The notes below the pieces were generated by a model. That model did no database searches, was not told the origin of the DNA, and was given only the letters and a program-made list of their open reading frames with translations. The position numbers and the translations under genes are program-made. This document shows positions 1 through 11,400 of a DNA stretch of 64,000 bases, in pieces; the stretch's first letter is position 1; every line of letters starts with the position of its first letter. Origin of the DNA: Lophium mytilinum. Its lineage: Eukaryota > Ascomycota > Dothideomycetes > Mytilinidiales > Mytilinidiaceae. The stretch lies in NCBI GenBank assembly GCA_010093605.1, contig MU004192.1:1634584-1698583 (forward strand), in the 5' to 3' direction.

Positions 1-206
1 AATACGTCTTCTGCTTTTATATCCTTATTGGAGCTTGTGATTTCGGCGACCATACTCTCAAAATGTTTGGATGAGGATTCGTCGCCGAGGTGGTTGATTG
101 CGATGCGGGCACCGTGAGAGACGTAGGCTAGAGCAATGGCACGGCCTATGCCAGTTACGCCGCCTGTTATTGCGCAAACTTTGCCTGTGAGGAGTTGAGG
201 GGCCAT
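1..206 (-). CDS. Short-chain dehydrogenase/reductase, N-terminal part (runs off window)
   Basis: The minus strand opens with ATG at 206 and stays open for 68 codons to the window edge. The start of the protein is MAPQLLTGKVCAITGG followed by VTGIGRAIALAY, the TGxxxGIG dinucleotide-binding loop of classical SDR enzymes, and then the first Rossmann strand-helix unit. The family uses NAD(P)H to reduce or oxidise carbonyls and alcohols; the substrate cannot be told from the N-terminus. The residues NHLGDE after the second strand do not settle the cofactor preference. It is transcribed divergently from ROK1, with about 510 bp between the two starts. Most of the gene, including the YxxxK active site, lies outside the window, so whether it is intact is unknown. 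Confidence 0.8.
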   Translation of the reverse strand, partial: MAPQLLTGKVCAITGGVTGIGRAIALAYVSHGARIAINHLGDESSSKHFESMVAEITSSNKDIKAEDV

Positions 207-716
207 TCTGCGTGCGTTTGGTGGATCGACAAGAAGGAATTGTAGATTCGAGAATGGGGGTTAGTGTTTCGAAAGCGCGAGTTGAGCTCTATAGATACTG
301 TAATTGAGGTGAGACGACTTCCTGGTCAGTGATCGGTCTGTTATATAGAGCTCTGCGTGTTCCTGAAGGTTAGTTGACGCGACGTGCTCCACTTAGCCTT
401 AGAAGCTCAACTTCGGGACATCTAGGTCCGAAGTGCAGAATTGAGTTGTATGGGGGCTTTTCTCGGCCTGGGATTCTTTCAATGCGGCTTCGCGTCGAAA
501 TGCTAACAACGATGTATTGATGCTTGAGATACAGGCCACAAAGTTGAGTTCAAGTGGGAAGTGTCTGACCGTTTCCGCCAAGAAACGCACGTGACCATCG
601 GAAAAACTTCATCTTACCTCCGCTCTTGAGATTTATTTCTCGATGAACTTTAACAACTCCTCCGCTGAACCACCAACAGCTATGCGAGCGGACTCCTTAA
701 ACTAGGAACATACAAC
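207..716. promoter_or_regulatory. Divergent promoter region, SDR gene and ROK1
   Basis: This 510-bp gap separates two start codons pointing away from each other, so it should hold both promoters. I see a TATA-like TTATATAGAG at about 340-349 and pyrimidine-rich sequence upstream of the ROK1 ATG. No credible coding sequence was found. Confidence 0.5.
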
Positions 717-3032
717 ATGGATGTCTTCAAGCTCCTCTCGCGATCCGCAAAACCTGTGCAAGGAACCTCCCAACATCATCTTCCGTCCAGCGGCGAAGCT
801 ACGAACCCACAGCTTTTCGGGCATGCTGAAGCATCTCCTCCTACCGCGAACTCGAGTAAGAAACGAAAGCGCGGTGTCAATGGTGGGGATCAGCCTACGG
901 CATTGCCAGCTGAGCTGAACTTTTTCGGCAATGCGCACAATACTGGGAATGTGAACGGGGAAGAGAAGAAGCAAAAAGGCCTGCCGAGGAAGGAAAGTCG
1001 AGATGAGAGGACTGCCGCGAGGATAAAGGCTGGCGATAACGACGAGGAGGCTACGCTAGGCGCCCCGGAGCAAATGAGTGTTGTCAATTGCAAGAGAGTC
1101 CTGCGGGGCCACAAGCTCAAGATTACAATATTGGAAGAGTTCCTCGCACAAGAGCCGGACACCGCCCTGATGGAGAAGCCTAGGAAAAAGCAGAAGCGGA
1201 GAGAAGAGCCGGTTGTTCCTTTAAAGAAAGCCAAGAATGATAAAACTCAACTATACCCCGAACCACTGGCTACATTTGCGGAATTAAGGAGTCGATATGG
1301 AGTATTCAGGAGGCTAACAGAGAACCTGGAGGCACAAGGATATACCGTCCCAACGGAAGTCCAACTTGGAGGCCTTCCACTATTACTAGGAGATCTGGAG
1401 TGTCATGCGAGGGGCGATCGAGACGAAAATCTCCCCACCAAGCCACGAAAGACCACCGCTGGGCAGGGTATCGACCTGCTAACGATTGCGCCTACTGGAA
1501 GCGGGAAAACTATTGCATTTCTAGTTCCTGTACTAAATGCGCTGATAGAAGAGAACAAGCTCCAACACGAATCCGAAGACTCCGCCGAAGTGGGCCCGCG
1601 TGCTATTATCATTGCACCTACTAAAGAGCTAGCAAGTCAGACTGTAAATGAAGCCAGGAAGCTGTCGATCGGTACGGGTGTCAAAATAGCTCTCATGAAG
1701 AAGGGTATGGAAGTCGTAGAGAGTTTGGACGTTGAGACGGAAGTAGATGTCGAGTCTGAAGAGGGTCAATCCGAGGAAGATGCAAGTGAAGTCGACTCGG
1801 ATGATGCAAAATCTAGCTCGAAACCCTCACATAAACGACGAAGAGCCAAGACTACCAAAGCTGCCATTATCGTCGCGACTCCACTGTCACTTTTAAACGC
1901 CTTGAAGAAACGAGATGGCCAGATTGCGTCTCTTCCGAGCGTCAAGTTTTTAGTACTTGACGAAGCCGATGTCCTCCTAGATCCACTCTTCCGTGAACAA
2001 ACTTTGTCATTATGGAAGTCTTGCACGAATCCTTTACTCCGCATTAGTCTGTGGTCTGCTACCATGGGCTCCAACGTCGAAGAACTTGCACGGAAAACCA
2101 TCGACGACCGGTGGGATTCGCTCTTTTCGACCAAAGCATCCCGAGGCCCTGCCCGGCGACCACTCATCCGTCTTGTTGTCGGTCTTAAAGATACTGCTAT
2201 CCCCAACGTAGCTCACAAGCTTATCTACGCTGCGACCGAACAAGGCAAACTGCTCGCTCTTCGGCAACTCCTCCATCCTACTGCAACGCCTTCCGCAGAC
2301 ACCACACCGACCCTCCGTCCGCCGTTCCTTGTCTTCACTCAAACGATACCCCGTGCCATCGCGCTGCATGCCGAACTCCTCTACGACATCCCACCCGAAG
2401 CAGGTGGTAGCTCCCGAATTGCCGTCCTACATGCCGATCTTCCCTCGACCGCCCGCGACAGTACCATGGCCCGCTTCCGCCGCGGTGAAATCTGGATCCT
2501 GATCACTACTGATCTTTTAGCCCGTGGAGTCGATTTCCGGGGCCTGAACGGAGTTGTGAACTACGATGTTCCCAACTCCGCTGCTGCCTACGTCCACCGA
2601 GTTGGCAGAACTGGTCGCGCAGGGAGAGAGGGTGGTATTGCAGTTACGCTCTATACCAAAGAAGACGTGCCCTACATCAGGAACGTCGCAAACGTCATCC
2701 GAGCCAGCGAGAAACTACGCGGAAAAGGTGGTGAAGATGAAGGGGAGGTCAAGCAGTGGTTGCTGGATGCACTTCCTACCCCCAGCCAGCGCGATCGCCA
2801 GAGATTGAAGAAAAGAGGCATTGAATCCAGAAGGCCGGTGGCGGGTCAAGAGGGGAAGGAAAAGTCGAGGGCGAGGATAAGTACGAAGAGTGGGTGGGAG
2901 CGGAAGATGGAGAATAATCGGAAGGGCGCTGTTAGTGGGAGTCAGAGGAGAAAGGAGGCGGAGGACGAGGCGGAGGTGCTTATAGGGGATGGCGGTGCGG
3001 ACAAGAGTGATTTTGAGGGGTTTGAGGATTGA
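717..3032 (+). CDS. ROK1: ATP-dependent DEAD-box RNA helicase ROK1
   Basis: This single-exon gene encodes 771 residues. Motifs in order: Q-motif area (PTEVQLGGLPLLL, ~205-220), motif I APTGSGKT (~258), Ia APTKELASQT, Ib ATPLSLLNAL, motif II DEAD (~414), motif III SAT (~446), motif IV LVFTQ, motif V ARGVDFRG and motif VI HRVGRTGR (~626). The opening MDVFKLLSRS matches the Rok1 N-terminus. ROK1 helicases act in the nucleolus in early 18S rRNA maturation and release of snoRNA from pre-ribosomes. Between Ia and Ib there is an acidic Glu/Asp/Ser-rich insert (~350-385), and the tail is basic. All helicase motifs are intact. The ATG at 717 is the only sensible start. The gene lies about 580 bp from the edge of the RIP-mutated island yet shows no RIP damage. 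Confidence 0.93.
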   Translation: MDVFKLLSRSAKPVQGTSQHHLPSSGEATNPQLFGHAEASPPTANSSKKRKRGVNGGDQPTALPAELNFFGNAHNTGNVNGEEKKQKGLPRKESRDERTAARIKAGDNDEEATLGAPEQMSVVNCKRVLRGHKLKITILEEFLAQEPDTALMEKPRKKQKRREEPVVPLKKAKNDKTQLYPEPLATFAELRSRYGVFRRLTENLEAQGYTVPTEVQLGGLPLLLGDLECHARGDRDENLPTKPRKTTAGQGIDLLTIAPTGSGKTIAFLVPVLNALIEENKLQHESEDSAEVGPRAIIIAPTKELASQTVNEARKLSIGTGVKIALMKKGMEVVESLDVETEVDVESEEGQSEEDASEVDSDDAKSSSKPSHKRRRAKTTKAAIIVATPLSLLNALKKRDGQIASLPSVKFLVLDEADVLLDPLFREQTLSLWKSCTNPLLRISLWSATMGSNVEELARKTIDDRWDSLFSTKASRGPARRPLIRLVVGLKDTAIPNVAHKLIYAATEQGKLLALRQLLHPTATPSADTTPTLRPPFLVFTQTIPRAIALHAELLYDIPPEAGGSSRIAVLHADLPSTARDSTMARFRRGEIWILITTDLLARGVDFRGLNGVVNYDVPNSAAAYVHRVGRTGRAGREGGIAVTLYTKEDVPYIRNVANVIRASEKLRGKGGEDEGEVKQWLLDALPTPSQRDRQRLKKRGIESRRPVAGQEGKEKSRARISTKSGWERKMENNRKGAVSGSQRRKEAEDEAEVLIGDGGADKSDFEGFED

Positions 3033-3615
3033 AGTGTTGCTCGGAAGCTTTGGGTAGGAAATCAAAAAATGTTTTGGAGAGTCCCCAATTGTCGTATCAT
3101 GAGCGTTCCCGCGTGCGGTATCGAGCGAGCTGCGTATCATGTCTAGCAAACTAGTAATGTTTCAAAGCTTACGACCTTGTACGGAGTAAGTGTAGCCTCT
3201 CGAAGCCGAAAGTCAAAACTCCCCAGCCGGATCGAATTCCCAAGACGAATTCGCACACATGGAATGAGTGATCTCCTTCTCAGAGAGTCTGCTGCCAAGC
3301 CTAGACTCACTGAAATGTATGCCTCGTCTAGTGGGCTCGTTTCAGCGCACTGGGAAGAGGTATGCGCCTGATTCTTCTGCCTCGCGCATCGTTCTCTAGA
3401 TGCTATGAAAGTGGAAGCAAGCAGGTCACATGAGAGTGGTGCACGTTCCTCCCAGGGCGGTATAAAATCTTCCTCAGTTGTCAAAACGTCCTTCTTCACG
3501 GGCGGAAAAGGGAACAGCAACAGATGATACACAAGAGCTTCATGGTGTGGTGGTTTGCTGTGCAAAAGCAGATTTAGGAGTGTTCGATGGCAGTGTGATA
3601 TTTCCAATCACGTGA
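3033..3615. other. Intergenic sequence between ROK1 and the AT-rich island
   Basis: Normal base composition with no supported gene. Reading frames exist on both strands but lack ATG starts, known motifs or splice structure. It ends in a CACGTGA motif that abuts the first LTR copy. Confidence 0.5.
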
Positions 3616-3798
3616 TGTAAGAATTTAGAGGACAATAGATATTAATTCTATATAGGAATCTAGCTAGGCTATATATATATTAGAGAGGCCTATATAGGCC
3701 TTAATTATACTAAATCTATATAGAAAAGTATTTCTATAGTAGATCTATATATTATATATATAATATCTAAATATTAACTATATATTAAGAATTCTACA
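3616..3798. mobile_element. LTR copy, left end of the AT-rich island
   Basis: This 183-bp sequence begins TGTAAG and ends TTCTACA, so it has TG...CA termini. It matches 21751-21933 along its full length. It is the less RIP-altered of the two copies. The flanks show no target duplication, either around this copy or across the pair (CGTGA on the outside here, GTAGT on the outside of the right copy). It is either one end of an old element or a solo LTR. Confidence 0.7.
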
Positions 3799-4023
3799 CC
3801 TATGCGTTAGGGCTCTAGTATTTCGCTCCTTTAATTGGGAGCAAATATGGGGGGTTTTCTACCGCATCTACCTAAACGTGGTTCTCACTGCTGGCGCTAT
3901 GCTCGGTCTGGCTCTTTGCGTCCTCGGCCTCCTGCGCATACCAACCAATAGCGCCAACTTCGAGATGGTAATGTGGATCTGCGTTGCCCCAGCAATTCCG
4001 ATGGTAGCGACAATCATGCCTAT
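3799..4023 (+). pseudogene. Unmutated coding-like fragment, possible membrane protein piece
   Basis: This stretch between the left LTR and the assembly gap has normal composition, in sharp contrast to everything right of the gap. One plus frame is open from 3800 to the gap (74 codons). It reads WGVFYRIYLNVVL, then a hydrophobic run (TAGAMLGLALCVLGLLRI), a short polar stretch and a second hydrophobic run (MVMWICVAPAIPMVATIMP), which suggests two membrane helices. I do not recognise the family. It may be part of a host gene interrupted by the LTR, or sequence placed here by scaffolding. It is truncated on both sides. Confidence 0.35.
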
Positions 4024-4033
4024 NNNNNNNNNN
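4024..4033. other. Assembly gap (10 N)
   Basis: Ten N bases mark a scaffold join. Composition changes abruptly across it, from ordinary coding-like DNA on the left to RIP-type AT-rich DNA on the right, so neither the adjacency nor the true gap size should be trusted. Confidence 0.99.
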
Positions 4034-5065
4034 CTAGATTTAATTTACTATTAAATTATATTTATAATAGTATATTATACTTACTACTTTATACTATATA
4101 CTATTAATATATTAGGCTATTAGCTTCTTTAGAAGCTTTAAAGCTTCTAGAGATATATAATACTATAAAAGATATATTAGTAGATAGTAATATTATAGTA
4201 ATATACTTAAAAGGGGTTTAGAATTCTTTAGAGGCCTACTACTATATTAGTAGAGAAAATAATAAAGGTATTAGAATATTTAATAGCTTAATAGTAAGAA
4301 AGAATTAAAAGAAATTATAAAGTATTTATAATAAAGAGAATTATAAGGTAATATAAATATTAGTATACTAGTATGTATTAGGTTTTAATATATAATTAAA
4401 GCTATAATAGCTAATAATAGGCTTATAGAAAATCTTATAAAGTCTCTTATAATCTAGTAAGAAGCTTATAATTTTATATAGGTTTAAGAAGCTATTAGTA
4501 TATTATAGAGTAGTAAGTAGTAATCTAGAAATAATAGATTTAAAAATCTAGAGTATATATAAGGCCTTCTTAATACTCTTATACTTTTTCTTCTATATTT
4601 AACTTTCTTCTTTAAGGTTTAAGCTTCTTTTAGCTTTAAAGGTTTATTAGAGACTTTTATAGCTTTTCTTCTTATTACTATTATTTTTCTTTATTAATTT
4701 TTTTATTAGAACTTTCTCTTTCTTAGCTTCTAGGCTACTTCTTCTTACTCTAAGTTAGCGTTATAATATTACTTAATACCTAGCTAGGTTTTATAGCCTC
4801 TAGCTTACTCTATTTAGAAAGAGGTAGAGATAGTAGAGATAATAATTCTTTAGACCTTAGCTATAGTTATAAGGTTCTATACTTTTATAAATTCTTAGGT
4901 ATTTTAGCTTATAAAGTCTTATAGGCCTATAGTAAGTTTCTAATAATAGTTTAACTCTTTCTCTTAATAAAGCTAATAAGATCTAGTTACTATTATACTT
5001 ATATTAATTATTAACCTCTTAATAGTCTAGAGGTTCTATAATCTATACTATATATAGCTAATAGC
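4034..5065. mobile_element. Left arm of the older RIP-mutated element block
   Basis: AT-rich, stop-dense DNA with almost no CpA or TpG. It is separated from 13445-21750 only by the inserted element 5066-13444, as the target duplication shows. A stretch read on the minus strand around 4560-4720 is Lys/Glu-rich and may be the relic of a coding tail, but no family is recognisable. Fossil, broken throughout. Confidence 0.5.
5061..5065. repeat. Target-site duplication, left copy
   Basis: ATAGC lies directly left of the left LTR of the inserted element and is repeated exactly at 13445-13449. Five base pairs is the usual duplication length for Ty3/Gypsy integration. Confidence 0.8.
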
Positions 5066-5449
5066 TATTATAGTATAATAGTAAATTATAAGAGAAGATC
5101 TAATATTAGTATATATAGATAAAGTAGCTATAAGAAAGAGAGAAGGGCGCGGAGCGCTAGCTAAGAGGTAGGTAAGGCTAGCGCTAAGCCTAGTTATATA
5201 ATAGTAATTATATGCTAGAAAGTATATAATACTATTATATATATTAGAAATATAAGAGAAGACCTAATATTAGTATATATAGATAAAGTAGCTATAAAAG
5301 AGAGAAAAGGGCGCGGAGCGCCGGCCGAGAGATAGATAAGGCTAGCGCTAAGCCTAGTTATATAACGGTAATTATATACTAGAGGGCACATAATACTATT
5401 ATATATATTAGAAATATATTATAATAGAAGTTGCGTTATAGCTATAATA
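5066..5449 (-). repeat. 3' LTR of element A (enlarged)
   Basis: This LTR is 384 bp against 220 bp for its partner. The whole difference is an internal tandem duplication of 164 bp (5091-5254 and 5255-5418), each copy carrying the GC-rich GGGCGCGGAGCGC-like core. The outer ends match the partner LTR. Confidence 0.8.
5091..5418. repeat. Two tandem 164-bp units inside the 3' LTR of element A
   Basis: Both copies begin with AGAGAAGA followed by a CTAATATTAG-like run, and both contain the GC-rich core and the GGCTAGCGCTAAGCC dyad. The partner LTR has a single copy. Confidence 0.75.
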
Positions 5450-5464
5450 CTATCCCCCCTTTAA
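5450..5464 (-). other. Polypurine tract of element A
   Basis: On the minus strand this reads as an AAAGGGGGGATAG tract directly before the LTR. This is the expected plus-strand DNA primer position next to the 3' LTR and sets the orientation of the element. Confidence 0.65.
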
Positions 5465-8400
5465 AAGAAACTATATATAGAGCTTCTTCTAGTATTATAC
5501 TTTAGCCTTTCTACTTTATACTTACTATACATAAGTATTTCTTTCTAATTAATTAGTCCTTCTATTAATTATATAGTTTTACTATAATTCTTCTAACCCT
5601 TTAGTCTTTTATATAGTATTATAAACTATAGGTATTATAAATTATAGATGCTGTATAGGCGTAATATAAATTAGTATAGAAGTTAAATATATAAACCTTT
5701 ATATTATCTATTACCTAGTAGTCCGCTAGGGTAGCGTCTTCTAATAGAAGGAGTTAGTAATTACTTAGCTAGTTAGCGCTATTTAGCTTTAGTAATATCT
5801 AGTCTAAGTATCTACTCCTATAGTCTTAATATAATTATAGCTAGTAGGGGTTTCTAGTACTTAGGTTTCTTAAAAGACTTATAAGGGCTAGTAGTATTAA
5901 GGTATTAGTAGTAGTAGTCTATTATAATATTATAGTAGTTAAAGGTACTCTTATATAATTTCTACTTAGATTTAGTATTCTAGTTAGGGTAACCGGTGTA
6001 TTAGATTTTATATTATAGAAGGCCCTTCTTACGCGTAGCTAAATTAATTATTACTTTATTAATTTATAAGTTAATAATATTATTAACGTTCTATTATTTA
6101 AAACCTTTCTAGTTAACTTTAATAGAACCTAGTTTATTATATATTTAGCCTTTAAGTAGCTTATAAGTAACTCTATAGAGTAGCTATAGATAAAAGACGT
6201 TAAAAAGCCCTTTTACTATGCGTAGTAGGGCGAGCTTATAGGCGCTATTATTAATAACGCATATTATCTTATATAGCCCGAGTTATTTATAGTTAAGTAA
6301 CTTATTTAGGCGTTGCGTCTTAATATTATAAGCGTCTAGTATAACCTTATTACTAACCTTAAATTCTAGCGCAGGCTTACGTTTTAGATTTGCGTAGTAA
6401 GCTTATTATACTTAAACCTAGGTAAGCTTATCTTATAAGAAGAGACGTAGGTTATTAATCTATTTAGCTAGGGCGTTAGCTTTCTCTTAAAGTAACTTCT
6501 AAGGGCCCTTTAGTTTAACTAAGTTATCTACTAGCTCTAGCCTAGAGTATAGGTTATAGCCTTTAGTTACTATAAATAGTAATACGCCTATTATTATTTT
6601 AGCGCAGTTAGCCTTAAATTTAGTAATAGATAGAAGGTCTACCTAGTTATCCTATTTATAATTAATATAGGCGCGTAGATATTATTTTAAAGCTATATTT
6701 ATAATTTTAGTCTAGCTATCTATTTCTAGGTAAAATAATAATAAGAGTTTAGGCAACGTGCTAATACGGGCGTAGAGGCGTTTCTAGAAATATAAGATAA
6801 ACTAAGCGCCGCGGTTAGATATAATAGTATATAGATAGCCTTTCTTACACTAAACCTATTTAATAAATACTTAGATAACTAGCTTAACTTCTATAGAATT
6901 AAGTAGGATAAACTTCCTCTTCTTAAATAGTTAATTAACTATAACTATAATATACTTATATTACCTGCCCTATTATTTATAGATAGGCAGTAGTCTAATA
7001 AAGTTAACTAAGATATTATACTAGTAGTAATGCGGAATTAGTAATAGGCGGAGAAGGCCTTACTTATCTTCTCTAGAGTGCTTTAAGTAGTAATAGGTTA
7101 TATAAGCGCCTATATACTAATTAATATTAGAGGTTATAAGGGGCTAGTAGTAGTAGTTACTAAGCCTAGCGTATATAGAAGTTATTCTAGTATAACTAGC
7201 TAGTTTAGGTTTATATATAGATTAGATAATTATAGTATATAGTTTTAGCACTACTAGTATATAAAGCTTCTTCTAAATATAGAGGAAATTATTAATTATA
7301 TTATAATTACTAAGCTTAATTTATAAATAGTAGTCGCGGTAGAATTAAGCTAGTAGTTATTATTTATTATATTATTTAGTGTACTTAACTCCTTATATAA
7401 TAGAATTAGCTTAAGAGGCTTTCTTTACTTATTAAAGAATTTAATTACTAGTTAGAACTAGCTTTAATGTATTATATAGCTCGGCATTAAAAGCTAGTCT
7501 ATTATTAGTATAAGAATTCTTTATCTTATCTCTTACTATAGAGGTAGTTCTAGAATCCTTTATCTTATCTAGGGGCTCTAGTTATAATTATATTTATCTA
7601 GTGCGCGTAACTATAAGTTAAAGCTTATTAGTATAATTAGGTTAATTAAATTTACTAAGGTTATAAAGTATAGAGGCTAGGTCTATTACTATATATTCTA
7701 GGGCGTTATTAGTAAATATATAGGCTAGGCTAACAGCGTAGTATATATTAGGTTTATAGTTTATAGATTTAAGTATAACTTATTCTTAATACTTATAGCA
7801 AGCATTGCCTTTAGAGGGCTTATTGCCGGGTTATCTAGTAAGAAGATCTAGCTTATTATTAAGCTTTTCTAGCTTATATATAATTTTAAAGTTAAATTCT
7901 ACTAAAAACTTAGCCTATTAGGCTTAATAATAGTTAAATTATTTAGTTATTATAAATGTCTAAAGATTCTTATAATTAGAGATAACATTAATAGGGCTGC
8001 TATATTTCTAGCCTTAGCTAGTAAGTTCTAGGCGCTAGTCTTTAAACGCTAGAACTATAGTAAGTAGTTTCTTATTATAGATAGTATAGTTAATTTACTA
8101 TAGCATTATTTATTATAATATAAAGGTAATAGATTATAGGGTGCTATCTAGTTAAATCTATAATAGCACGGCCGCTACTATATAATCTAAGAAATTATAT
8201 TTAACCTATATTTTATAGTCTAGGTTCTATAGAGCTAGCTAGGGGGCGTTCTAGAAATATTTCTTAATGCGGGTAAACGCGTATACTTTATTACTATTAT
8301 CTTTCTAGGGGAATTTAAATAATTTCCTGGCAGATAATATAAGTATAGAGAGAGGTGCTATAAACTTAGAGTATCTAGTAATAAAATAATAGTAGAAGTT

Positions 8401-11400
8401 ATAGAAACCTAGAAAAGCCTAGACATTTTTAAGGTTTCTAGAGGTGGGCTAGTTAAGTACTATTTAAACCTTATATAGGTCTATACGCACGCTATTAACG
8501 CCTATAATAATACCTAGGTACTTAACTTTCTAGGCTGTAAATTTAGACTTATAAATATTAAGGAAGAGGCCTATATCTTTTAGTCTTATAACTATAGAAA
8601 TAATATATTTCTTATACTCTTCTAGGTTATTATTAAAGATAAGTATATTATCTATATAGGCTATATAGTACTAGTTAAGATTCTTATATAGTATATTATT
8701 AATATAGGCTTAGAATAAGCTAGGTGCATTATATAAGCTAAATAGAAGAACTAAGAATTTAAATAGACTCTATCTTATTAAGAATACTATTTTATATTTA
8801 TAACCTTCTTTAATATATAGAGCGTTAAAGGCGCTAATAATATCTAGCTTAGTATAGTATTTAGCTTTAGCTAGTAGAGCTAATATATTCTTAACTAGGG
8901 GTAGTATATTATAGCTTTTAATTATAATATTATTTAGTTCTCTATAGTCTATATAGACACGCAGGCCCCTACTAGGTTTTTTAATAATAAGTATTAGGGC
9001 GGTAAAGAAGAATAAACTCGGCTAAATAAAGCCTTTAGATTGTATTTTATTAATAAATACTTTAACTATAGCGGCTTAATCTTATAAGAGACTATAGACC
9101 TTCTATACTAGTAGCTTACTATTAGGCGTAAGGTTAATTAAGTAGTTTATTTCGCGGTAAGGGGGTAGTATATTAGCTACTTATAGGTCCCATGCATTAA
9201 AGAGGTAGTAGAGCTAATCTAGTAGTAGCTATTTAATCTTATTATTAGTAATAGGTAGTCTATTTATTTTATTAAAGAATTTTCTATAGTTAGTAGGGTT
9301 AATTATAAAGAGATTAGATATAAATATAGCTTATTTCTAAGCTAGGGCCTTATTTAGCTCCTTAAGTCTATAGAGGGCTAGATTATTAGCTATAGTACTA
9401 GTATAGGTAGCCTTATTCTTATAGGCGTTAAGATAGTAAAGCTTATTAAAGTTTTTATTCTATAGTTAGATAATAGTATCTTTCTTACCTTTATAGGTAA
9501 GTTTATAATATTTAGTAAGAAAGTTATTAGCTTTATCTAGGTTAAGGCTAAGCTTATAGTAATAATTAATAATTTTATATAAGGCGCTATTATATAGTTT
9601 CTTTTCTTTATAAGTAATATCTTAGTTATAACTATTACTTTAGACGCGCCGGTAGCTATCTATATATAGGTAGTAGCTTATATAGTAGTTAGAGTTAAAG
9701 TCTAGAGTATACTCTCTCTATATAGAATAGGGCTTATAGCGCTTAAACTAGAGTATACTAAGAATAATATTATAGCCTTAAAGGTTAGTAATATAGTACT
9801 ATAGGTATTTAATATAAGCGCTAAGTAATAGTGTAATCTAGGCTTTATATATAACTATTAGCGTAGAGTAACTATTAGTAAGCTATAGAGATATTAGTTT
9901 AGTAATTATAATAGTTATAAGTTTCTAGGCCTTTATAAATATCTATAATATAAAGGCTAGGTATAAGTAACTAGTATCTATAAGATATCTACTATTAATA
10001 GCGCCTATAGTAGTATAAATTTAATACTTAAAGTTTAATTACTTGCCTTACGTAACTTTCTTAGAGGAATTAATAGCGCAAGTAGAGAGCTAGAGTTTAT
10101 CTAGCTTAGGGGGTAGTTACTCTAGTTCTTAAATACAGGCGACTAGTATACTTAAATAAGTATCTACTAGACTCTAACTATAACTATAGTTAGAGTCTAG
10201 GGAAAATCCTTACTATCTAAGAAATTTCCTTGCGCTATATTATTGTCGCTGCTATTATAGTTAATAGTAGCTAGAGTATTACTAAGCTTAATATTAGATA
10301 TAGAGTTATCTATATAGTAGATTATAGAGAGCTTTAAATCTAGTTCTTTCTAGAAACGGGTAAGATATTATTAGACTATCTTTTTAAAGGGAGGGGCGTT
10401 CTTTATATAGAAATAGTCGCGGTTTAATATATAATATTCTATCTTTAGGTAGTTATAGTAGACATCTTTATCTTATTTACTAAGTACTTTAGTTACTATA
10501 GAAGGGAGATAAATGCGGCAGGTATTACTATTATAGTCTTAGCGGCGTAAGCTATTATCTATAATAGGGCGTAATAAATATACTTTAGAGTTACGGTTAA
10601 AGTTCTAGAAGCTATAATTAGACTTCTTACTAAATAGCTTATTAGTATATGCGGATCTATTACTATTATTCTAGAATAGGCTGTTAGTGCGTTATTATTT
10701 ACAGGCACGCTTGCGTTTACTAGTAAGAAAAGACACTGCGCGGTTAATAGTAGTAACTAGTTCTATTTAGAATGTATAGTTATTAGCTGCACTAAAGACC
10801 TAACTTTTAAGTTTAGGGGTAATAAGGTACTTAAGCTATTCTTTCTAATTAATAAAGTCTATTTCCTTATTAGAGTCTATTAATATTATTTCCTAGAACT
10901 AGAGAAGAAAGACGGGCTATTTCTTATTATATTTTATAAACGCCTATTAGCTATAAAGCTTATTATTTATAGCTATAGCTTTATTCTTAATTATAAAATA
11001 TAGATCTATTATTTTAAATATTTCTTTAATTATTTTAAAGTTATTATTTATAGGGCGGTTCTATTAAATATAGTTATATATAACGCTTTTAGTAAATCTA
11101 ATATAGTAAGATTTAATATATTTAAGCTTAGCTTACTTATTATAGAAATCTTAAGATTTATTCTAGAAGATAGTATAGGCGTGCGCTTTCTATAATTTAT
11201 ATTTAGACTAGTTATCTTAGCCTTTAAATTTCTATAGATCGCGGAACTTAGTATAGAGTTAGTGCAGGCTAGTAGTAAGTTAGGTATTTAGATTATATAA
11301 GAAGTTAGGCTAGGTAAAATAGTTATAGTTAGGCGGTTTATTATTATCGCCTTTATTAGAGAGGTAGCCGTAGTTACCTTAGTTAGTAGCGTTATCTTAT

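Noticed and set aside
3143-3607. Minus-strand frame of 154 codons left of the island
   Set aside because: Begins without ATG, has no recognisable domain and overlaps other equally open frames.
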